42,569 bases of DNA from Welwitschia mirabilis (lineage: Eukaryota > Gnetophyta > Gnetopsida > Welwitschiales). The DNA lies in contig JBOZIK010000001.1 of the NCBI GenBank assembly GCA_051453625.1, forward strand, positions 255,961,857 through 256,004,425, read 5' to 3'. Positions 12,400-22,839 of the stretch are shown here, piece after piece. The number at the start of each line of letters is the position of its first letter. Position 1 is the first letter of the stretch. The notes below the pieces were generated by a model, which was given only the letters and a program-made list of their open reading frames with translations, made no database searches and was not told the DNA's origin. The translations under genes and the position numbers were made by a program.

Positions 12400-13700
12400 T
12401 CACTCCCCATAAGATAATGTCTTTAAACTTTTAAGGCATGCATTATTACGAGTAATTCAAGATCATAAATGAGATAGTTCCTCTAATGTTGGTTTAAATT
12501 TCATGATTCATAAGCAATTACTTGATCATCCTGACTAAGTATGGATCCTATTCCTTGAGTAGAAGAATCAGTGGTAAATGTAAATGGTTTGTTTATGTTT
12601 GTGATTTTGAGAATAGGTGTTATTGTAAGTAGTAGCTTCAACCTAAGAAATGCTTCCTTACATTTGTCATCAAAATTGAATCTATTTTTTGATTTAGTTA
12701 GATCTGTCAATGGTGCTACAAGTTGAGAGAATCCTAAAACAAAATTTTGATAGAAGCCATCTAATCCTAAAAAACTTTGAACTTGTGTAGCATTCTTTAG
12801 TTCTAGCTATTTCCTTATAGCTTGCACTTTGGCTAGATTAGTTGTGATTCATTTACTGGAGATGACATGACCTAGACAACTAACTTCTATTTGAAAGAAC
12901 TTACATTTGCTTAATTTGGCCTTGAAATTATGCTTACATAACATATAGAACTTTTTCAAGTATGTAATATGGTCATCGAGATTTTTGGAATATATTAGAA
13001 TATCATCGAAAAATACAACTATAAATTTATCCAAATATTGTCAGAATATGTTGTTCATTAAACTCATAAAAGTAGCTAGAGCATTTGTTAGACTGAAAGG
13101 CATTACTGCAAATTTATAATATCCATATCTTATTCTGAAAGTAGTCTTGTAGATGTATTCATCCTTAATGTGGATCTAATGATATCTAAACTTTAAATCA
13201 ATCTTTAAGAAGAATTTAGCTCCTTATAGTTGATATAATAAATCATTGATCCCTAGTAATGGGTACCTGCTCTTGATGGTTACCTTGTTTAGCTACTTGT
13301 AGTTAATGCAAAGTCACAAGGTAGCATCCTTTTTCTTAATGAAGAGTATTAGTGCTTCCCATGATAACACAGTAGGATGGATTTCCCCTTCAATAATAGC
13401 TATTCTATTTGTAAATTTAGTTCTATTAATTCTACTATTGAAAAATGATAGGGTGCTCATGCTATTGGTCGTGCTCCAAGAACTAAGTCAATTGCATGTT
13501 GTACTTTCCTCTTGGGTGATAGAGTTTTTGAGTCTTGAAATACCTCAGAGAATTCTTACAGTTATTTTGATATAGTGGGACTTTTTTTTTATGGTTTTAT
13601 GCCTACACCTGGGTCATGAATACTTGTTTCCTTTTGACAAGTTTTTTGATCTATTTGGGTAAGGTTAAAAATATTTTCTTACTTCTCCCCTTCCATTTAA
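12400..13700 (-). pseudogene. Chromovirus reverse transcriptase and RNase H, broken
   Basis: Copies element RNA to cDNA. The RT catalytic box is intact: the minus strand reads VVFFDDILIYSK, with FFDD at 13002-13013. The following palm/connection residues run open to LSKCKFFQIEVSCLGHVIS (frame 12849-13034). RNase H is open at 12501-12710 with KCKEAFLRLKLLLTITPIL and FTFTTDSSTQGIGSILSQD; its first Asp (TTDSS) is present. The N-terminal part of RT (13060-13700) is recognisable only in pieces interrupted by stops, for example the degraded palm segment near 13090-13190. Of the three RT cores in the window, this is the only one whose catalytic Asp pair survives. The gene is still dead because of frameshifts and stops elsewhere. 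Confidence 0.9.
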
Positions 13701-13859
13701 AGGTTTGTTCTCCAAATGAAGTGGATAGTATCAAGGTCCTTTCATAAAAATTAATTTAAACATTATATGTAATTAATAATGGAATTCCTAGAATAACATG
13801 ATACTCCCCAATTTGGAAGACATAAAATTTGTCTCTAAAATGTAAGTCGTGAATGGTGG

Positions 13860-14020
13860 AATTGATAAGGGTAGCAGCCCTATCTTGTGTAAGAAAACTA
13901 TTCCCTACAAATCCTATGGTAAATTCTTATTCTTTGAATGGAGTGATGTTTACTTTGTAAAATATTGTGGGTAAAATGAAATTGTGAAAGGCATTACTAT
14001 TAACTAGAAATAAAACAACA
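13860..14020 (-). pseudogene. Chromovirus aspartic protease, active site lost
   Basis: The retroviral-type aspartic protease cleaves the Gag-Pol precursor. On the minus strand the active-site segment reads FLVNSNAFHNF, with NSNA at 13990-14001. The catalytic Asp is Asn and the Gly of the D-S/T-G triad is Asn. Both can be explained by G-to-A (C-to-T on the plus strand) changes. Neighbouring residues (VVLFLV before, HNF after) identify the domain. It lies between the gag zinc knuckle and RT, as expected in this group. Confidence 0.85.
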
Positions 14021-14159
14021 AAAGATGAAATATGACCATGTGATTTTAAGATAGAATACTAATTATGAATTGCATCTATTTGGATGGCGATGTATACCAT
14101 TTTTAGTTGCATAGGAGTATTCTAAAAAGTTTGAGAATGATTATGATGAGGAAGATTTG

Positions 14160-15112
14160 GTGGTGATTCTTAAGGTGGATAGTTCTTGGTAATATGTCCT
14201 TTCTTATGGCATTCATGGCAAGTGAGGCTTATCTTTTATGGCTTTCATGTTGGTGGTGCATTTGATTGAGGATATCTATCCACTTGGAGATGTTGCTACT
14301 CTACCCATTAATTCTCTTATCATTGGAGATAGTGTCTTTTCTTAAAGTAAGTGTCTTCAATGGATTTGATCTTCAATGTGCACAAGAAACTTTTGAGTTT
14401 GTGTGGTAAAGTTCCAATAAAACTGTTAATCAACTACTTCTCTATAAAATTCTTCTGGTACTTCATGAGAAACTAGAATTCAATCAATGTTTATTTAGTT
14501 AATGCTTTTCCAAGTGGAGGCATTGGAACTCTATCATTTGATCTTCAATAAAATCTTCTGGGATGAATTTCCTTTTGAACTCTTCTATAAAGGTATCCCA
14601 TGGTATTCGTTGAGGTTGTTTTTGTTGGCATCTAGACCACCATTCTTGTGCATTTCCTGTAAGAACAACAATAGCATATATGCATCATATTTCTAGAGGA
14701 ATATACCTAAAAGATTAAAGTAGTTTTCTAATTGATAGATCTAGGATGTGACTTCTTTACTTATTCTGGCTTTAGCTTCATAGGTCCTCATGCGTATCAT
14801 TTTCATAATCTTCTTTCCTTCATGTTACTCAATGTTAAAGTAATTAGCTCTATTTGATAGGAAAGCTTGAAAGTTGGCCTCTATATTTAATAATATCATC
14901 TAAATGTTTTTTATATCAATTGTAGCTATTAGAGTATGCTATTTTGATGTACATGGCAGCTTTTGGGATTCCCTTGGATTGTGTTCTGGAGGTTTGTCTT
15001 CTAAGAAAAAGAGAAGGCTATTGATCCTACTAGCTAATAGTTTGTTCTGAGAGTAAATGTGGTCAATTTGGCTTTTTAATTTCTCTATTCATCCATTTAC
15101 TCTGTATTCCAT
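14160..15112 (-). pseudogene. Chromovirus gag (capsid and nucleocapsid), broken
   Basis: Gag forms the virus-like particle and binds element RNA. A plausible start is the ATG at 15110-15112, giving MEYRVNG-stop-IEKLKSQ, a heptad-like N-terminal region (about 14980-15100). The middle contains gag-like helical segments such as ANYFNIE, YEAKARISKEVTS, LINSFIGTLPHKLKSFL (14360-14450). The zinc knuckle at 14179-14220 reads CHECHKKGHITKNY: spacing is exact for a CCHC knuckle, but the last ligand is Tyr instead of Cys (TGT to TAT). Stops and frameshifts run throughout. Protease follows directly. Confidence 0.85.
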
Positions 15113-15339
15113 TATGCACTAGTTGGTTTGACATCCTCCTAAACTGATACACCTATCCTTCCATGTTCTACAAGTGCCTTTTGTCAGTTCTTCATTTTTA
15201 ATGATGTTGTCTCTTTTTATAGCATTGCTACAGTAGTTAGGTACCTTATTCACCTGGTAGTTAAGAAAACACTTAGAAGGGGTAGTTTTAATTATTACCA
15301 TAACAACTTTACTGATGTAGATTTCAACATTTAAGAGGA

Positions 15340-16130
15340 GGGGTTTGTGCATTGTTGGACATTTAGCTATGATGTTAGACACCTAAGTGCAATGTTGGAT
15401 ACCTATGTGCACTAAGTATGACATCGAGTATCCAAGTGCAATGTCAGGGACTTTCAAAGAAACTTTAGATCATATTGAGTAGTGCTGGGGATGATGAATG
15501 TGTCTAAGGCATGAGTGAAATATCAGGTACTCAAGTGTAATGTCCAGCACCTAAGTGTGACTTTAAACCATCAAGTGTGACGTCAGAGATTTTATGCTAG
15601 TGAGTGGAATAAGTTATTTCTAAGAAGTAGTAGTGAAGTTAGGGTCTTAGGGAGGCATGTGCAATGCTAAGCATCCAAGTGCAACATCAGGCATTCAAGT
15701 ACGACATCAAGTCATCAAGTACAATGTCAGAGCTTTTGCACGAATGAGTGAAACAAGTGATTTTCGAGAATCAATGGTGGAGTCTGGGCCTTGCAGAGGA
15801 AAGTGCAACATCAAGCATCCAAGTGTGACATTAGGTATTCAAGTTCGACATTGAGCATTCAAGTATGACATTGGCATTTAGAGAGTTATGGAGTATGATG
15901 TTTAACTTTGTAGGACCAAGTGCGATGTTGATCTTTAGAGTATGATGTCCACCTTTAGAGTGTGATGCATACCTTCTAAGAGTGCAATGTTGAGCTCTTT
16001 CAAGTGCGACATTGGCCTTTGAAGTGTGACATTAACCTTGTGGGAGTAAGACATTGAGTTTTGTCAAGTAAAACATTGATCTTTAAAGTACAACATTAGT
16101 CTTCTAGGATTGTAGATGTCTAACTGTAGT
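15340..16130. repeat. Two-level minisatellite in the chromovirus leader
   Basis: About 790 bp of degenerate units of 20-22 bp built around CAAGTGYRACATYRAGCAT (plus strand). On top is a longer period: GTCAG(A/G)G...TTT begins at 15443, 15582 and 15726, periods of 139 and 144 bp. The 15582 and 15726 units match for about 85 bp beyond that landmark. The last 250 bp keep only the short unit. GC and CpG are visibly higher than in the surroundings. A plus-strand frame at 15657-15854 repeats the peptide KHPS-T-GIQVRH twice, 48 codons apart, a by-product of the 144-bp period. Confidence 0.85.
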
Positions 16131-16451
16131 TTTCAACCTTAACTTTTTTATAGTTAACTTGATTTAATTACACTTAACTAGAGTTTAATTAATTATAATT
16201 AACCTTTACTCTAGCGTTAGGTTAACGCCTAGTCCACCACTACAAATAGCCTTATGATCCTCTCCTTTTTACCTCATTTGCCATGTGATTCCATACTTAA
16301 TTTGGTAGCTCCTTTTTACCTAATTCTTTTGCATAACCCTTTCCTTATCATTCTTTTTCCTAATTTTTTTTTCTTTTATTTACTGCTTACTTTCTTTTCC
16401 TCTTTTTTCTTTTTGTATTTTATGCAAGTCCTTACACAACTTAACTCCACT
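16131..16451. other. Spacer between minisatellite and antisense reading unit
   Basis: Starts with AT-rich TTAACT/AATTAA-type repeats, then the hairpin at 16211-16232, then a T/C-rich plus-strand tract (16258-16410). The apparent Leu/Phe-rich frame at 16254-16463 follows from the T/C tract and is not called as a gene. It could act as upstream promoter DNA for the antisense unit. Confidence 0.4.
16211..16232. repeat. Inverted repeat with 3-nt loop
   Basis: Arms CTAGCGTTA and TAACGCCTAG flank GGT and pair with one bulged base. It lies 220 bp upstream of the antisense TATA-like box. Confidence 0.6.
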
Positions 16452-16459
16452 TATAAATA
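16452..16459 (+). promoter_or_regulatory. TATA-like box of the antisense unit
   Basis: TATAAATA, 56 bp before the ATG at 16508-16510 that opens the antisense reading frame. Such strings occur by chance in AT-rich DNA; the position relative to the frame is the argument. Confidence 0.4.
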
Positions 16460-17330
16460 CTAGTTCTCATTCAACATTTGTGGATACACTTCTTTTCTTG
16501 TCAAGGTATGGCTCAAAGACATTTCCCCATCATTTCTTGGAATTCTACCAATGTCAAGTCTACTAAACTAGAAATGCAATAACGGGTTGAAGAGTAAAGG
16601 TTCTCTTGGATCTTCTTCTCCAATTTTATAGAACTCTATGGCTTTCCTTTCTTTTGTCTTCATCATCCCATCATTCTTTTCATCCTTGGTTCCTTCTATT
16701 CTTCTTTTGACTTGTACACCGCTACCATTTCCCATCCTTGTCATCGCCTAATCTAGATTTGGAAGAGAGCATCAGACTAGTCTTTAGAATGAGTGAAGGT
16801 GATCATATTTCTTTAAAGGTTTTCCATTTTAATGATAATTTCTATTACTTCATGGCTAATCATTTAGATGATTTTTTATGTATACAGGAGATGGATAATC
16901 ATCACCATGAGATCTCCATTGCTAATTTTATCACCCTGTATTTTGCATCTTGTTAACTGGATGAGTAAGATTCTAACTTATATAATTTACTTATTCGCCT
17001 TTTTAGTTAGTAAAATCTCTTTAGATTGGGCTTCAGTTATCTATTTCTTGACTCTTTCCTAGTTAGCCTACTTGAAGCGAAATGGAGATAGGAGAAAATA
17101 TTTCTATGCACACATCCTATTAGGTTTATATTTTTTTTTACAGGTCCAAGAGGCTTATAGCCATTTAGGTCTAATTCCATAGCTTATTTTTTTTTCTTGT
17201 TTTATCTCCTCATGAGATCTCTGCTTGGTCTTTACTTCATTCTCATTCTTCTTTATTTATGGAGGGTGAAGGTTTCAGAGATTATAACTCTAGAAAAAAA
17301 TTTCAGAGTACTTTTTCTATTCCATCTGAG

Positions 17331-17408
17331 GTATGTATTCTTGTAGAGGATTTCTTAATGTAAAGTGTATTTCTGATAACTCTTTTTTTTGTTTATTCTA
17401 TATTGTAG
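17331..17408 (+). other. Putative intron 1 of the antisense unit
   Basis: 78 bp from GTATGTATTC to a T-rich tract ending TATATTGTAG. Both borders fall between codons of frame 0. It contains two in-frame stops and is clearly more T-rich than its flanks. Because its length is a multiple of three, frame continuity alone does not prove splicing. Confidence 0.5.
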
Positions 17409-17546
17409 ATGAGTAAGACCTCGAGATCCTATGATTCTTCCTACCAGAAACACAACAAAGCTCTAATTAACCACCCTATGCCTAAGGAACCTAAATAAGA
17501 AGATAATGCATCCATTATCTTTTCTTAGCGACATCAGCCTTATGAG

Positions 17547-17654
17547 GTATTCACTTACTTCCATTTATTCTTTTCTTTCTTTCTTTCTTTCTTTTTTTTG
17601 TGATGGCTTAATAGGGTATTTTTACAAAGCATTTTTTTTTGGGTTTTATTTTAG
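17547..17654 (+). other. Putative intron 2 of the antisense unit
   Basis: 108 bp from GTATTCACTT to TTTTATTTTAG. It contains a CTTT microsatellite (17568-17599). Borders fall between codons, joining ...QPYE to VPCSE.... The length is a multiple of three, so the case rests on borders and base composition. Confidence 0.5.
17568..17599. repeat. CTTT/T-rich microsatellite
   Basis: About five CTTT units followed by a T run, inside putative intron 2. Confidence 0.85.
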
Positions 17655-18690
17655 GTTCCTTGCTCAGAGACTTTGGTCGAAAAAGATATGAATTTTATCC
17701 CATGTCCAAGGGAGAAGATCTCCCTTCGATAGCTAAGGGAGGAATACATTGCAGTAAGTGAAACCTTTTCTTCTGTACCTTCCACTAGTTTCTTCATGAA
17801 TTTACTGTTTCCTTATGATTATCAAGGGGAAGATGTTTTTAATGATTTTAATACATTAATAGATTAGGAAGATATGTCTTATTCCATCTCCTACTTTCAT
17901 CTTTCAGGTCAGAGTCTTCCTATTACGTGCCCTTCTCTAAAGCCTCCTCATCATCTTCCTGTAGCTCCATATTCCATTGTAAATGAATAAGGTCAAGTGT
18001 TTTACTGCACCAATCAGCTCTTATCAATGGTGGAGATTCTATACCCTAAAGTTAAGGAGTTGATGGATTAGTTAGGGGAATATTAGTCCTTTTCTAGCCT
18101 CTTGCACACACAGGTTATGCATCCATCTCACTTAGATGATGTTTACATCCATCATCATTCTAAGGTGCAGATGAATCATAAGACTTTTGAATATAGCCAT
18201 TCTACTTATTTTACTCTACATTATTCTCCACAACATGAATAACCTTTTTTAATTTGAAACTTCTATAACATGATTGATATGTTGGAGTCCTTCTACTACA
18301 TGGCTCGTCATGGGATTGAGGAGAGGAGTTCATAAGTGATTCCCTCTAAATAATGGAGAATGAGGTAGAGAATAAGTGCTTAAGAGAGAAGAGGTCACGA
18401 GCAGATATTTCTTGTATTTTTACATTAGAAGAAAGTTAGACTACGCTGTTTGCTTGATTGACAAAGAGTAAGAGGATGATATCATTTGAAAATTATCATC
18501 GATGATATCAGTTTACTGTACCATGGTGGGAAGATTTTGAAGAAGCATCTATTGGGGACATTATTTACTTATTGTAAGCTTCATATGAAGCTTTATAAGT
18601 GACCACATCCTATCACTGGGGTAGATTCTACACCAGGTTTTTCTTCAACTTAAGATTAGTATTTAAGTGATTCCTACGCAACCTACTAAA

Positions 18691-18986
18691 ATGAAAGCTA
18701 TTTTAGGTGGTACAAAGCCTCCTATCTTAGGCATGGAGGGTCACAACCTAGTTCCCTTCTCCATGGAGGTTTTTCTTCCTCCCTAGCAGTGATTTGATTA
18801 CACCTTTCCAGGTGTTATGCACCCTGCTTTTGTTAGTACCTTGTTTGCTTCAGTTATCATATTTTTATCTTTGAAGTACTATTGACCTTCAGGCTTGTTT
18901 TCTTTAATATAAAACTTGCTTTATTTATAAAACTGAGTTCCTTCCTTATTTTCCTTAAGTAGTAATTTACTACTTTATTGTTGGTT
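18691..18986. other. Chromovirus leader next to the PBS
   Basis: On the plus strand a further frame fragment (KMKAILGGTKPPILGMEGHN, 18690-18750) may be the tail of the antisense unit. The rest is T-rich, and no clear polyadenylation signal was identified. Confidence 0.4.
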
Positions 18987-19002
18987 CTTGGCTTTGATAC
19001 TA
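18987..19002 (-). other. Chromovirus primer binding site (initiator tRNA-Met type)
   Basis: The minus strand reads TAGTATCAAAGCCAAG two bases after the 5' LTR. This matches the usual plant initiator-tRNA-Met primer site except for two G-to-A changes, and it fixes the element's orientation. Confidence 0.85.
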
Positions 19003-19004
19003 AA

Positions 19005-19419
19005 TTTAATATCCTATTTTATTAATTCTAGATTACTTTTCATAAAATGAACATATTAAATAATATGCCAAGATCGATAGGAACAACAAGAAATAATTTA
19101 GAAAGAATGTATCTTTTATTATTGATAGTAGTGGATTACATTCCTCATTATTAGCCAACATCCTTGGATTAGTGATCAAAGGTAAAGACATGAACTATGA
19201 TCTTAGTCACCCTCCTGAAACCCTTGGGGACCAGACAAGGTTGTTGTTGATTACATCCACTCAGTCTATCCACCGCTACCTAATGCCATAGGATTATATT
19301 GCATAATGAAGGAATACATCTTTTCATACTTGCATCACACCCATTCATATCTCAGTTACTTACAATTATTTAGTGCTTAACACACTTTATTACATAATTA
19401 ATAAATTTAAAAAATTACA
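19005..19419 (-). repeat. Chromovirus 5' LTR
   Basis: 415 bp, aligned without gaps to 10215-10629. The outer end reads ATTACA. The inner end reads TTTAAT where the partner has TGTAAT, so one terminal base is mutated. Confidence 0.92.
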
Positions 19420-20640
19420 AAAAGTACAATATTTTTTAGTTTCTTAAAAAATATAAATACAAACATAAATAATTTTTCCATATTTTGGTTTTTTATATTT
19501 TATCACATTTACATATAAAAGATGAATTAAAACAAATGTTAACTCTATCTAAATTGTGATCATTGAATAACTTGAGTTTAGATCCATTTACTATTTAAAC
19601 ATGACCTACATCCAAAATATTAGATATTAATAGTTCTAAAAGAAAATATGTAAATAACAAGAAAGTGATCTTTTCATTTAGATTTTAAATTTCTAGGAAG
19701 TGACTGAAAACAAGAATTAAAAAGTAAAACTACTTCACTTACATAAGAATTTTTCTTAAGAATGATCTAATCATAATAATATTTCATTTAGTTTTTAGTA
19801 ATAACTTTGTTATCATAAGCATTTAATCTTATTTTATCTAATTCATTTAATCTATTTAATCACTTTTTTATCACATTATTCAAAATTAAGATTAAGTTTA
19901 TGAATAGCATCAAAATCTTAATGTTTTATTTTAATAGAAAGAAATCATTACTTACCAAAAATAAGTTTATAAGAATTCATATCATTAGAAGTTTTAAAAG
20001 CTATATGATAATCCCATGATATGTAGAATAATTTTAACGACCATTTTTTTCCTATTAGTACTAATCATTTTCTAAATAATTCTAGTAAGGTAATAGTTAG
20101 TTACTTTGGCCTGATCATTGTTTTAAGGATGACATGCAATAGCTACTTTATAGATAGTACCACATTTAAGCATAAGTTTTCAAAATATTTTATTGCAAAA
20201 ATGGGGTCCTTGATTAGTGATGATTACTTTGGAATGATCAAAATTGGATCTAACATGATCTTTGAAAAATTTAACAATAGTCTTGGGATTATAATCTCTA
20301 CAAGTTTTATCTTGTATTCATTTATTAGCATAATCCATATAAATAAGAATACAAACACTACTAGATAAGGATTAAAATTGTCGAACAAAATCTGTACTCA
20401 AACATCAAAAGGTCTATAAACAATAATAGATCTAAGAGGCCTTTCTTTTTTCCTACTAATTATACCCATTATTTGGCATTTATTACAAGATATACAAAAT
20501 TCATTAGAATCTTTTAAAAAATTAGGCCAAAGGAAGCCAAAATTTAAAGATTTAGATGTATTTTTTTTCCCCACTAAAATGACTACCATAAACACCATTA
20601 TGATAAAATTCTAATGTACTAATCATTTCATTCTGAGTAG
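19420..20640 (-). pseudogene. Athila-like integrase (D1), broken
   Basis: Inserts cDNA. The zinc-binding segment is open at 20398-20598 and contains FGFLWPNFLKDSNEFCISCNKCQ, with the CxxC at 20476-20487 intact; the His pair upstream is degraded (VVILVG). The core's later part reads VAIACHP-stop-NNDQAKVT (about 20100-20150), then KKWSLKLFYISWDYHIAFKT and NSYKLIFGK (about 19965-20055), which is characteristic of the Athila/Tat branch. The C-terminal end, with a KLNLNFE-like segment, continues to about 19500. Multiple stops show it is dead. Confidence 0.85.
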
Positions 20641-20879
20641 ACATATTTAAAAGATTTGATCAGTATAATATTTAAACAAAAGTAATGATTTCTAGAAAAA
20701 ATTATGTTGTTGAGATAGAGTTCTCTTTTTCTCATAGTGAGACATATTGCTATAAAGTTTACCACAAGATTTAAAATTTGCAATATCAGTATACCAAGAT
20801 AAAACATTAACAACAAATAAATTTGCATTAGGAAAAATTTCATTAATTTTAGATGAATCAATAGAAAACTAAAAAAAGA

Positions 20880-22560
20880 TAAATAATTGACAAAATGGTT
20901 TTTCTTTCCTTCTCTATCTTTAACAGTAACATTAAGTTCTCAGATAAGTAAAGTCTAATGTGAGATGAGGTTTAGTTAAAGGCTTATTTAAAAGGTATTT
21001 TATAATGGCATACTCAGTAAAGATAATTATAAGATAACTAGTAAGATATTGAAAAAATTTTTCAAGAGAAAAGATAATAGCTAACATCTTATTTTTGATA
21101 GTAAAATAATTAAATTATGCATCATATAAAGTCTTACTTACATAGAAAATGATATATTATTTATACTCAANNNNNNNNNNNNNNNNNNNNNNNNNNNNNN
21201 NNNNNNNNNNNNNNNNNNNNNNNNNNNNNNNNNNNNNNNNNNNNNNNNNNNNNNNNNNNNNNNNNNNNNNNNNNNNNNNNNNNNNNNNNNNNNNNNNNNN
21301 NNNNNNNNNNNNNNNNNNNNNNNNNNNNNNNNNNNNNNNNNNNNNNNNNNNNNNNNNTTTACTAAGAAATCTAAAAGATGGAATGAAAGGGTGATAGAAA
21401 CCAACATATCCTAAGAAAGATCTTTAATATAAGTCAGAGTAGAAAGAGAATGAATGATAGCAATCTTAGTAGGATATACTTTTATTTCTTATTTAGATAT
21501 AGGATGGTTAAGAATAATGCCTCTAGTACCCATGAAATAAATTTTGTCCAACAAAGTTTAAGATTATGATGATTATAATTATTTAAGATTAACTTTAAAT
21601 GATACATTGTATGAACAAAAAAATTACCATAGAAATAAAGATCATTCATAAATATTTATAAAAATTTATCTATATACGTAATAAAAAGGCTAGTCATACA
21701 CCTTTAAAAATTTGTAGGAGCATGACATAAATGAAAAGAGATGCAAAGGTAAGAAAATGTCTAAATAGATAGTGAAAGTAGACTTTTCTTGATCTTTTAA
21801 AGCTATATGAATTTGATTATAACTACTATATCCATTCAAAAATAATAGTAATGACAGCTAAAAATTTTATTAAGAATTTCATCAATCAAAGGAATTGAAA
21901 AATGATCTTTCTTAGTATAGGTATTAAAAGAATAAAAATTGACACCCCTATTCTTATTTGGAACAACTCACAAAGGATTCATCCATTTACTATCTAAAAT
22001 AGGATAAACAAGATTAGCTTTTTAAAGTTTTAGGATTTCCTCTTTAATAATATCCCTAAACTTTTGAATTAGCCTATACTGAGGTTGACATACAAGTTTA
22101 GTATTATACTCTAAAAAAGTATGATATGAGCAAACAAAAGGGTAATACTAATAAGATCATGATAATATCAAGTAAATGCTTGAGAATTTATAAATAAGAC
22201 ATTGATAAGCATTTTTCTTAAAAAATAATAAGATGAGCACTAATGATAATAGGTTGGGATTGATTAATACCTAGAAAGATGTACTTTGAATGTCTAGGTA
22301 GAGGTTTCAAATCATCATTAGTAATACTCTTAGCTATAAAAACATGATTAAAAGAAAGATTCATTTTTATTTAATTAAAAACATAATCAGAATCTTCAAA
22401 ATAAACACATTTAATAGAATATCAGAATCCTTTGAAGCTAAATAAGATGTAATAGATAATCCATATTTTATATTTAATCAAATCGTATCATTTAAAATTA
22501 AAATCAAATCATAACATATAGGTTGTACTTGAGGCAAAGGTAAATGTTCATTTAATTTAG
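20880..22560 (-). pseudogene. Athila-like RT and RNase H (D1), broken and gapped
   Basis: The RT catalytic box at 21641-21655 reads IFMND, the first Asp changed to Asn, followed by FYGNFF. Just upstream in the element is FHLCHAPI-like sequence (about 21715-21745). The same Asn is present in D3, so the change predates the duplication or was in the parent element. A 187-base gap (21171-21357) removes part of RNase H; D3 supplies the homologous sequence at 39202-39388. The pre-RT segment is near 22130-22330. Confidence 0.8.
21171..21357. other. Assembly gap, 187 N
   Basis: Flanked by TTATACTCAA and TTTACTAAGAAATC. The same flanks in D3 enclose exactly 187 bp (39202-39388), so the gap length is right and its content can be predicted from D3. 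Confidence 0.95.
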
Positions 22561-22839
22561 TAGAATTTTTCTTTTAATTTAAGAATACATTAAGGTAATG
22601 AGAAGATTACTAAAAATAATTTTCAATGCACTAGATCTATAGTTAAATTCTACATCTACTATTGAATGCAAAGATCTACTAAGAATGATAAGGTGATTAG
22701 TGGAATAAACAGAAACTTTAAGAATAGAAAAGTCAATACAATAAATGTCAGGTTCAATTAAGACATCTTCTAAGCTTTTTAAGGATTTAATTAAGGGTTG
22801 ATTGACTGTAGAAAGAATTACAAAATCAACATGGTTAAA

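Larger units (their letters stand above)
16508..18690 (+). pseudogene. Antisense, apparently intron-containing reading unit inside the chromovirus leader
   Basis: Not recognised. It is read on the plus strand, opposite to gag-pol. From ATG 16508 the frame gives MAQRHFPIISWNS...RFSWIFFSNFIELYGF, shifts near 16720 to LDLEESIRLVFRMSEGDHIS (to about 16950), then shifts to KISLDWASVIYF...LAYLKRNGDRRKYFYAHIL (about 17000-17180), then HEISAWSLL...FSIPSE to 17330. Two GT-AG intervals follow (17331-17408, 17547-17654), joined by the exon MSKTSRSYDSSYQKHNKALI... at 17409-17546. From 17655 one frame runs about 1 kb: VPCSETLVEKDMNFIPCPRE...LLSMVEILYPKVKELMD...FYYMARHGIEE...PHPITGVDSTPGFSST. Most in-frame stops are TAG/TAA/TGA, explainable by C-to-T from Gln or Arg codons. 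The region around 17000 faintly recalls a plant-transposon-associated domain often seen in retroelement accessory frames; that is a guess. It could be a captured host gene or an element-specific accessory gene. Confidence 0.6.
10215..19419 (-). mobile_element. Nested full-length Ty3/gypsy chromovirus, decayed
   Basis: A 9205-bp LTR retrotransposon in minus orientation. In element order it has a 5' LTR (19005-19419), PBS, a 3.9-kb leader, gag (15112-14160), protease, RT, RNase H, integrase, chromodomain-like tail, polypurine tract and 3' LTR (10215-10629). The target was TTCAAAAAGTAC-like DNA. The left flank ends in five A's and the right flank resumes with A's followed by GTAC, giving a 4-5 bp A-rich target duplication. 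The uninterrupted site survives at about 37482-37492 and, more diverged, at 28911-28921. By my hand count the LTRs differ at about 66 of 415 ungapped positions (about 84% identity), so the insertion is old. No reading frame is intact. Confidence 0.92.

Noticed and set aside
10745-15112. An autonomous, still active chromovirus
   Set aside because: Protease and integrase active-site residues are lost, the gag knuckle ligand is changed, stops are frequent and the LTRs differ at about 16% of positions.
15657-15854. Repetitive 65-codon frame in the minisatellite
   Set aside because: The peptide repeat follows from the 144-bp period being divisible by three; the frame stops on both sides and other units do not keep it.
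15340-16130. CRISPR-like spaced repeats
   Set aside because: Units are degenerate and contiguous with no unique spacers, and the context is a plant retroelement.
16254-16463. 69-codon Leu/Phe-rich frame before the antisense unit
   Set aside because: It covers a T/C tract and overlaps the TATA-like box; it better fits upstream spacer.
20129-20368. 79-codon plus-strand frame within D1
   Set aside because: It is opposite to clear integrase sequence and is a shadow of that frame.
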